From assembly GCA_033060915.1 (NCBI GenBank), contig CM065379.1, forward strand, positions 32,018,318 through 32,082,317: a DNA stretch of 64,000 bases. The letters run 5' to 3'. Source of the stretch: Euryodendron excelsum. Its lineage: Eukaryota > Streptophyta > Magnoliopsida > Ericales > Pentaphylacaceae. The notes beneath the pieces are model-generated. The model made no database searches and was not told where the DNA came from. It saw only the letters and a list, made by a program, of their open reading frames with translations. Positions within the stretch are counted from its first letter, which is position 1, and every line of letters begins with the position of its first letter. The position numbers and the translations under genes are program-made. This document shows, piece after piece, positions 56,334 to 64,000 of this stretch.

Positions 56334-56446
56334 CAACCAATATACCGTTCCCCCTTCTAACTAGAAGGGACATTTCAGGTAAAGAATACAAGTATGCAAA
56401 TGCTTGTGCTCAATGCAATGTGTGTGTGAATTTTTGAAAAGCGGAG
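56334..56446. mobile_element. Unclassified small insertion with a hairpin
   Basis: Sister LTRs read GCTAGAATCACCCTAGGATTGTG without interruption. Here about 110 bp of unrelated sequence intervenes. It includes CCCTTCT-aact-AGAAGGG near 56352 and a (GT)n stretch near 56420. Confidence 0.5.
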
Positions 56447-57153
56447 GAATAGGATTGTGATTTTGAAAATAAGTTTTGAAAAAGAAGATTTTGAGGTAAG
56501 CTTTTGAAAACGAGTTTGAAAACGAACTTTGGAAGAATGCAAGATCATGATATGCACAATGCAAAGAGGGTCGTGAACATACAAGGTTAAAGGCTTCACC
56601 ACATAATCAAGGGGGCCGAACCCACGTGGTCTCCGGTTAGACTAAAAGAAAGCCCCCGACACGGTGACTCTCCAATGGCCTAATCCTACACATGGACCAG
56701 GAATTCCCTTGTTTCAAGCATGCAAAAAGGGGGGGAAGAAGATAGGGGGTTAAAATAGAAGAAAACCCAAGTGGGTTAGGAGAGAGAAGAGAAGGGGGAA
56801 GATGCGTAAACGTAAATAAGAAGCCTACCTTGTATCTTCTTTATTTTGCTTAGCTTTGCGCGCTTTGCTTTGCTTGTCTTGCTTCGGTCATCACTTCAGT
56901 CTTCAAGAGTTTGTCTTCAATCTTCAAAGCTTTAGATTGCAGCACTTCAAGTCTTCAAAGGAAGCTTTGGAGGCTAGTGTATGAGTGTATAGAAGTGTAT
57001 GTGAGTGTATAGGAGGCTAGGGTTTGTGTATGGAGGCTAGGGTTTGGAAAACCTAAGGAGACTAGGGTTTAGAGAGGCTACGAGCTCTATATATTGCAAA
57101 GTAGGGTTTTTAAACTAAGTTTGTAAACCTCTTTCACGCTGGAGGAGGCTCTG

Positions 57154-57238
57154 TATTTATAGACAAAGAAATGACCTGGGGCCTGTTGTAGTGGCGCTAG
57201 GCCAAAAATGCTTCTGGCGCCACTAGCAGTGGTGCCAG
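57154..57238 (-). promoter_or_regulatory. Reverse type 2 LTR promoter
   Basis: The minus-strand TATAAATA is at 57154-57161. The inverted repeat CTGGCGCCACT/AGTGGTGCCAG (one mismatch) is at 57214-57238. Confidence 0.72.
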
Positions 57239-58780
57239 GCCAAATATTGGCTTAGCGCTACTAGTCCAGTTAGGAAAGTTTTAAAGTTTCCAAGCAACAA
57301 ATCTTGAGAAGATTTGGGCGCCTGTACTAGTGACTACCGTGTAATTTTTAGCCTGGCTTCACTAGGAATGACTCCGAAAGGTCCGGGAAGCATTTAAGGG
57401 ACCAAAAATGGCCCAGAAGGCCGAAAAAGGACAGGAACCCTTAGAATAGGGTCCCAGAGGTATTTAACTTGAAAAAGGATGACAAAATGTGTTGGAAGGA
57501 TTGACCGGGTCATTAGGGGCAAAACGGTCAACCGGGCTGAAAAGCTGCCGAGACGGACTTAGAATGTCTTGAAAGAAGACTCGAGACTTGGAAACATTAT
57601 TTAGAATGTTCCCAAAGGCTACCGGTTTGATACACAAAGCCGGCGTGGTCGGAAAAGGCGATCGGCCCACCAGGGGCAAAATGGTCATTTTGCACGGGGT
57701 TTGCCGGAATTTACTCAGAATGATCCGAAAATATAAAAGAAGGTTGGGAATACTATAAAAAGCATTCTCGAGAGATTACCAGTTTGATACCTAGAGCCGA
57801 TGTGGTCCCTAGGGCATTCGGATGCCTAGGGGCAAAATGGTCATCTTGACCAGAAAGTCTTGGAACTGGCCCGAAACTAACTAGAAGGCACCTAATCATG
57901 CCGGATCATCTCTAACATGATCTTGAAAGGGGTGGACTTACCATTCTGAGGACTTAGATGTGTTCTCAAGAAACATACCGGAAAATAGCCCTAGGGGCAG
58001 TTTGGTCATTTTTCACCGAAGTGGGCTAGTAGGCACCAGTGTTGACCTGGGTTTTAAGTGTTTCTGCTTCTCTGACGGCAGTCTAGTGATACAGGGGTTT
58101 GTTGGTAATTCCCTATATCGATCTGTTTGCGAGTATTTCCGCTACTCTGACGATTGCGATGGTTGCGAGTACTTCCGCTACTCTGACGGTTCGCGATCAT
58201 TTCCGAGACTGCCAGATCTCGAGAAGCTGCTAAAGGGACTTAGCACCTAAGAAGTCAACTTTCTCGGAAGGCATGTCAAAACAGATATTTCTGCATTGGC
58301 GGGCTAGCAAGCGCCAAATGTAGACTGTTCTACCATCTAGGGAACTTGGGGTCTCGTCCCGGTCGACAGGTTTAAAGGGACTTACCGCTCCGAAGAAATT
58401 TTTTCTAAAAAATGTGCCGGATTGGATAGACTTACCGTTTCTAGAAATCAGCTTTCTCGAGAGAGGGATCGGAATTGAAATTGGAAAAGGAATTAGAAAA
58501 AGGACTTACCGTCTTCAGAAAGACGTGCCTATTGGAATTGGAAATAGAACTTACCGTCTTCGAAAAGACACGCCTGATTTGGAATTGGACCGAACAATGC
58601 CCCTCAAGGAATTTCGGTCATTTTGCCTCTATTTGGGCTTGGTGGGCCCACGAAGCGATGGATAGACGGGATTAGACTTGGAAAGTTGATTTGATTCAGA
58701 ATATGTCCACATTGACTTGAATACAAGTCTGGACAGACTGTAGACTGTCGAGCAGTCAAAAATGGGGTGCTTACACTCTA

Positions 58781-59226
58781 TTGTCATATACATTAAATAA
58801 AAACATTAGTCCATGGTATTTTATGCACATGCATCATTGTTATTCACTAAGCATTAACTTACATTTTCTAAACATATTTTCAGGCAACCAAACTGGGAGG
58901 CCTTAGAGGGAGGCCTATTATGTGGATATTTGGACTACGGCCCATGGGTCTTATGATATGTAATATGTAATGTTTTGTAATATTATAATGCTATAACTGT
59001 GGTGACCTTCAATAGACCCATTTTATTCTATATTATGTTTTAGGGTTAGGCACAGCTCTGCCATGTATGACACACGAATTTATAAATTTTCTTTCTGCAA
59101 TTATATATCATTTTAAATGATTATGCACAGGTGTTCAACCGGATTACAAGATGCGGCCCTAGGTAGCTAAGCTACTGGCCGGTTATGCACCTTAAATCCT
59201 CATAGGCCGGGTTACAGGGTGTGAGA
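58781..59226 (+). mobile_element. Element A central LTR, third segment
   Basis: It aligns with 63473-63923 and ends GGGTGTGAGA at 59226. It is followed three bases later by a primer binding site, so this LTR serves as the 5' LTR of the second body. Confidence 0.87.
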
Positions 59227-59229
59227 TCA

Positions 59230-59242
59230 TGGTATCAGAGCT
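59230..59242 (+). promoter_or_regulatory. Primer binding site, tRNA-iMet
   Basis: TGGTATCAGAGCT is complementary to the 3' end of plant initiator tRNA-Met, the usual primer of chromoviruses and many gypsy elements. Confidence 0.88.
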
Positions 59243-59407
59243 ATAGGTTAGTACCGTAAGATTGAGTCATATCTAAATAGAATTCTAGGTTTGACTTGAA
59301 TATGTTTCTATTTGTATATATATGTAAGGAATGTGTATAATGATGTGCCAAGGTGTATTACATGTAGTAATATTATGTTCGATGCTTGACCATTTGTTTG
59401 CATACGT

Positions 59408-59590
59408 ATGAAGAGTATGTCATCAAGAGGAAGGGATCGTAGAGGAGCTAGAGAGCTCGAGGACCGAATGGATCGTATTGAGAAGATCTTGGCCGAACTT
59501 GTTCAAGTGGTCCAAGTTGCTCATAGCAACACCACCAACGCGCCTGAGCCGTTAGTAGCACAGGTGCCAAGAGTGGAAGAGATGGCTTGA
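59408..59590 (+). pseudogene. gag: Element A gag N-terminus remnant
   Basis: A 60-codon frame starts at ATG 59408 and encodes a basic SRGRDRRGAR segment followed by a heptad-like helix (RMDRIEKILAELVQVVQ). This is the usual layout of the gag N-terminus in chromovirus-type elements. It stops at TGA after PRVEEMA. The capsid core that should follow is missing, so the body is internally deleted. Position after the tRNA-iMet PBS supports the assignment; sequence similarity alone would be weak. Confidence 0.65.
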
Positions 59591-59825
59591 ACCACCATCA
59601 AATAAATCCAGCAGCTGTGGCCCTCGACATTTCTAGGGACTTCTGAAAAGGCAATTCGACGCAATACCGAGATAAGCATAAGAAGAGGACCGGAAGTGAC
59701 CAAGGTAGAAGACAAAGCTTAAATCAACATAGTTTGGGATCCTCAAGTGGGAACTCGTCTACCCCACAGGGGAACACTAGGGACTGAGGAAACTATACGG
59801 TTAACAAAATACCGACCTGTCTAAC
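59591..59825 (+). mobile_element. Element A non-coding stretch between gag remnants
   Basis: This is decayed sequence between the gag N-terminus and the zinc-knuckle region. No frame is readable for more than a few dozen codons. Confidence 0.5.
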
Positions 59826-60645
59826 TTGTCAAAAGAAGCATTAGGGCACATGTCTTTAATAAAGCAGAGCTTGTTATGGGTGAGGCCAAGTTGGGAACCA
59901 AGTGAGGGACTGTCCGAAAAAGAGTAAAGCACAAGGATCTGGAGCATCAACATCAGCCTTGGTTTAGCAGTCTATAGCTAATAGGAGGGAAAATCAACCA
60001 CAGTAAGGCCGAGCTTTCGCACTTATCCAAGGAAACACCCAAGCCAATGACTTTGTAGTGTTAGGTATACTTCCTATTTGTGGTCGACCCACACACATCC
60101 TTATTGATTCAGGTTCCACACATTCATTTGTCTCATACCTTTTTACTCAATACTTGCATACATCTCTTGTACCTCTTAATTATGTTTTGATTGTATCGTT
60201 GCCATCGGCAGATTCCGTGGTATGTGATATGATTTACAATCTTTATGAGAATCTTGTTAATGATGTGTCTATGCTCGTAAATCTTATAGCCTTAGAAATA
60301 CACTATTTTGATGTCATCTTAGGAATGGATTTGTTATCCCCTCATCAAGCCATTATTGATTGTAAACTTAAGCAAGTCATTATTCCACCCATCCGAGACT
60401 TGTTTTCGAAGGAGTGGGCATTATGCCTCCTTCCTATCTTATTTCGTCCATGCAAACACATTGTTTAGTCTAAAAAGGGAATCGTACCTTCTTATATAAC
60501 ATTGTCGACACACGCGTTTCCCACCATCCTTAGAAGTTATCCATGTCATCCAGGAGTTTTTGAAGTCTCACCTGATGAGTCTCCTGGACCCTTAATGGAA
60601 CAGGAGATGAGATTCAAGAAGCGCTATCCCTTTTTGTTTGAATGA
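59826..60645 (+). pseudogene. Element A zinc-knuckle, aspartic protease and pol C-terminal tail
   Basis: One main frame covers this segment. It starts with a broken CCHC-like knuckle (CYG, and RDCPKKSKAQG in another frame across a small indel). It proceeds through RAFALIQGNTQANDFVVLG into a retropepsin: ILIDSGSTHSFVS holds the catalytic DSG, and FDVILGMDLLSPHQAIIDC holds the second conserved ILG strand. After TAG at 60466-60468 the same frame resumes as the polyprotein tail, ending QEMRFKKRYPFLFE with TGA 60643-60645. That tail resembles the C-terminal end of chromodomain-bearing integrases. Reverse transcriptase, RNase H and the integrase core are absent. The first body (6692-12568) has the same junction, so the deletion predates the duplication. 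Confidence 0.82.
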
Positions 60646-60680
60646 TGATTTGTATCAAGTTTGGAGACCAAACTTATTTA

Positions 60681-60692
60681 AAGGGGGAAGGA
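60681..60692 (+). promoter_or_regulatory. Element A polypurine tract
   Basis: AAGGGGGAAGGA abuts the LTR start TGTAACACC at 60693. Confidence 0.85.
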
Positions 60693-63600
60693 TGTAACAC
60701 CTCGAAACTCTATTATCTAATTTAATGTGAATTTCCTAGATTATGTATTATTTTAATGTGTCATTGGGTCAAAATGACCAATGGTAATGCATGTTGTAGC
60801 ATAAGCCTTACGTGCAAGACGCATGGGCTTAATTCCCATGGGTGTCTTTTAGACACCCACACACACCACCGATACACACACATACACACACTACTATGGG
60901 GAGAGGAGTAGAAAGAGAGAAGAAAGGAAGAAGAAGAGGAGTAGAACAAGAGGGGACAGAATCAAGGAGAGGAAGAAGATGGCGGAGTTCAACCTAAGCT
61001 AGAAGAAGCTATTGTTGGAATTAAAAAGCTTGAGAGAGAAAGGTAAGAACTCTATCTCTTGTAAATATATAATTATGTATATGTATATATGTGTACATAT
61101 AGGTGTTGTTGGGTTTTAGTGACTCATTTGAGTCCCAATTAGTCAAAATTTATGAGCTTATAGCTCACATTGTGGGATTTAGGGTTGGGGTTTGAAGACC
61201 CCCATATGTATGCATGATAGGGTTTGAAATTTCAAACCCTAGATCTTTTTCTTTTTCTTTTTCTTATTCATTCTACCCCCATTTTAAGTTATTGTAGTAT
61301 TCTTGAGCCAATCTCCAAACCTTAGAAGCATTGGAAAAGTTTGGGAGATTTTGGGAGAAGTTTGGTTGAGTTTGGGGTGAGAAAACTCATTTTCGTGCGT
61401 TGCTGCCAGAAGGAGTGCACTAGAGCAGGGTCAAGCCCACTTGAGAGCGAGGTAATCTGGTTTGGAGCGCTCTAGAGTGCACTCCAGCCTGCTCTAGCAC
61501 GGTCTCTGGTCACAACTCCGATACTCTTTAGTAAAATAGGCATAACTTGCTCTAGAAAATCATATTGATGCCCCATTTGAAACGTTGGAAAATAGACTTA
61601 TAGACCTTTCTGCCTATATAAAGTTTGTACTCTAGTTCCTTATAGATTGAGAGATATTGAAGTTTAAAATTGACCTAAAGTTTCTATCAGTAACATTGTT
61701 TTCCAAAATTTTAGTCCCTTTTTCCATTGGATATAACTTCTTCATTCGGAATGTGTTTTTGACCCATGACCTATCAAATTAAAGGTTTTTAAGCCTATTT
61801 TCAAATGAAATTGACCTAGAATGTAGGCTCTTTATTCTGATGTGAATGAGATGCAATGAATGAATCGGTGTTCAGGTATTCATGTTTCAAACCTCAACTC
61901 TTATATTCTTACAATGCATCGGGGTCTTGCATTTGATTCTTCTATGTACTCTATGTGTAAGAACACTCTTATTTGGACCTAATCTCAAGAATTAAGATGA
62001 GCAACAATATGCCATGAGTAAAACTCTATTATTTTTCAAATGTTTTAAGTTCAACTCCATATCATGCAATGTTTTTCATATGTTTTCAATGTTTCAATGT
62101 TTAGGTTATATATAAATGTCATGTTTTGAAATGCAACTTTACTTATGTTATGAAATGAAAACCCATGGACTAGAAAGCTTTAAATGAAAGATATGCAAGG
62201 TTTTCCAATGTACGGTGCCAACTAAAGGTCTTTCGTGGCAAGACCCTAAACTAGCAACAATGGTCCTATGGTAGGGGACGTGAAATAATTTATCGCTATG
62301 TTGGAAGACGTCGTTTGGCTTAAAGAGCCTATGTGTGACCTTTATGCTTACTATAGTTGAGCATAGCTCTTATGATTAGCTTAAAGAGCCTATGTGTGAC
62401 CTTTATGGTTACTATAACTGAGCCTAGCTCTCATAATTGGCCTATAGCACTTCATGTTGCTAATGAACTGAGCGTAACTCCTAATGACCGAGTCTAACTC
62501 TCATGATTGGCCTAAAGCACTCTATGTTGCTAATGAACTAAGCGTAGCTCTTAATGACTGAGCCTAGCTCTCATGACTTGCCTAAAGAACCTTATACATG
62601 ACCTTTGCAGTTACCATATTAGCCTAAAAAGCCTTATGCGTGACCTTTACGGTTACTATGTTGGTCTAAAGAGCTTTATGTGTAACCTTTGCGATTTCTA
62701 TATTGGCCTAAAGAGCCTTATGTGTGACCTTTACGGTTACTATGTTGGCCTAAAGAGTTTTATATGTGACCTTTACAGTTACTATGTCGGCCTAAAGAGC
62801 TTTATATGTGACATTTAAGGTTACTAATGAGGAGCCTAGCTCTGATATAAAGACATAATACACTTATATTCTAGAATGAGAAATATCGTTTGTTCAACTA
62901 CTTCACAACAAGTTATGTATGTTTCCCCAAGTATTAATGTCACGGTGTGTCTCTCCATTTTACAATATTATGATATGCCTTATGGTACCATGCTTTGGTA
63001 TGCTTATGACAAGCTACATTATGCATTACGTGATCATGTCACGATTTGTGTCTCACTCTTATAATACTATGTTCAAAATGTCATAACATTTCATTATGAA
63101 AGCTTACAATATAATGTTCTGTTGCATATCTCTTTTACGACACCATGATTTGATACGATATAATGTTTCAATATGATGCTTATGTTACCTATGTTTTCAA
63201 ATCTACGCTTTATATGTTTTGAGAACAATGATATTTGATGTATCTAATATTATACGACGAGCTAAGATATACTCTTGCAAGTTTGTAATGTGTTATGCTC
63301 TTGACAAGGTATGTCATGCTTTATGAGATCATGCTATAACATGCCTCACTCTTTTATGACATTATGTTCTGGAAATTATGAAATGTTTTAATACGAAAGC
63401 CTATGCCACATGTATTTTTAAGTTTACGCTTATACATTTCTAAGTTCATGCCATATATGCATAAATGTTCTTTTATTGTCGTATACATTAAATAGAAACG
63501 TTAGTCCATGATATTTTATGCTCATGCATTATTGTTATTCACTAAGCATTAACTTACATTTTCTAAAAATGCTTTTAAGTAACCAAACTGGAAGGCCCAT

Positions 63601-63923
63601 TACGTGGATATTTGGACTACGGCCCACGGTCTTATGATATGTAATGTGTATATAAGCTAGACCCTAATGTTTTGTAATGTTATAATGTTATAACTATGGT
63701 AACCTTTGATAGACCCATTTTATGGTATGATATGTTTTGGGATTAGGCACTACTTTGCCATGTATGACACACATATTTATAAATTTTATTTCCGCAATTA
63801 TGCATCATTGCAAATGATTATGCACAGGTGTTCAATCGGATTACAAGATGCGCCCTTAGGTAGCTAAGGTACTGGCCTGTCATGCACCTTAAATCTGCAT
63901 AGGCCAGGTTATTAGGCGTGACA
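60693..63923 (+). mobile_element. Element A 3' LTR (3231 bp)
   Basis: It runs from TGTAACACCTCG to AGGCGTGACA. It is uninterrupted, which makes it the reference for the split central LTR. It includes a GGTGTCT stem-loop (60841-60857), AGAGCG inverted repeats (61460-61500) and the 42-bp array. The divergence from the central LTR is easily visible by eye, so the insertion is not recent. Confidence 0.9.
62310..62830 (+). repeat. 42-bp tandem repeats in element A 3' LTR
   Basis: The family is the same as at 14165-14580. The last six units, from about 62578, are spaced 42 bp and keep an open frame with a repeating LKSLMCDLYGYYVG-like pattern. Earlier units are longer and less regular. Confidence 0.85.
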
Positions 63924-64000
63924 GTGGCAGCCACATCAACCTTAATTCTCACTATATATACCGAGAGTCATTTATGACTCTAAGGTTGGATTCTTCATCG
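63924..64000. other. Flank right of element A
   Basis: These are the only 77 bases not assigned to an element. I recognise nothing in them. They could be host sequence or another repeat. Confidence 0.6.

Larger units (their letters stand above)
53520..58775 (-). mobile_element. Reverse solo Tat LTR, type 2 (5256 bp)
   Basis: It runs TGTCGCGCCCAG to GGGGTGCTTACA, the reverse complement of a complete LTR. It carries GAGTCGCCAC (53672), a reverse G-rich tract, a reverse promoter, GAGTA hairpins (58060-58195) and GTCTT hairpins (58430-58600). Two segments, about 55040-55165 and 56334-56446, have no counterpart in the sister LTRs. Confidence 0.92.
53515..58780 (-). repeat. 5-bp target site duplication CTCTA flanking a reverse solo LTR
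   Basis: CTCTA is at 53515-53519 and 58776-58780. The unfilled counterpart is near 63470 in the 3' LTR. Confidence 0.92.

Overview
The window reads as a plant nuclear heterochromatic block made almost entirely of nested LTR retrotransposons. I see no host gene, tRNA, rRNA or CRISPR. The element families (Ty3/gypsy Tat/Ogre-like, Athila and a Tekay-like chromovirus), the tRNA-Arg and tRNA-iMet primer sites and a Plant Mobile Domain ORF point to an angiosperm, probably a woody eudicot. The species cannot be fixed from the sequence.

Base layer. A non-autonomous chromovirus-like element ('element A') occupies both ends. A decayed body (6692-7068, 12365-12568) runs into a central LTR (12569-15139, 53435-53519, 58781-59226). 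Then come a PBS, a second gag/protease body (59230-60692) and a 3' LTR (60693-63923). This is a tandem body-LTR-body-LTR arrangement, and both bodies share one deletion of RT, RNase H and most of integrase. The left body is abutted by the 3' end of an Athila element (integrase 3234-3983, 3' LTR 5431-6691). That Athila is itself cut by a Tat LTR (1-3233).

Second layer. A Tat/Ogre-like element ('element B', 15140-53429, TSD GTTTT) sits inside element A's central LTR. It has a 4.8-kb 5' LTR, a tRNA-Arg PBS, a long leader, a gag pseudogene, no protease/RT/integrase, an antisense Plant Mobile Domain reading frame (42457-40838, minus strand), a tandem-repeat-rich 3' UTR and a 3' LTR carrying a 1.4-kb deletion.

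Third and fourth layers. Solo Tat LTRs with 5-bp target duplications are inserted everywhere: 7069-12359 (GTACC), 22447-26678 (AATAA), 28667-39378 reverse (CACCG/CACTG), 30735-36028 (TAGGG, inside the previous one), 45480-50646 (ATGAC) and 53520-58775 reverse (CTCTA). Two promoter types recur. In 'type 1' the stems upstream of the TATA box are GCGCATGT/ACATGCGC. In 'type 2' they are TGGCGCCACT/AGTGGCGCCA.

The most interesting signals are three. First, the antisense PMD frame is 539 codons long in one frame, broken only by stops, in an element that otherwise keeps only gag. Second, the LTRs carry arrays of short hairpins whose two arms change together between units. Third, a stem-loop and a PBS-like motif are conserved near the 3' end of every Tat LTR.
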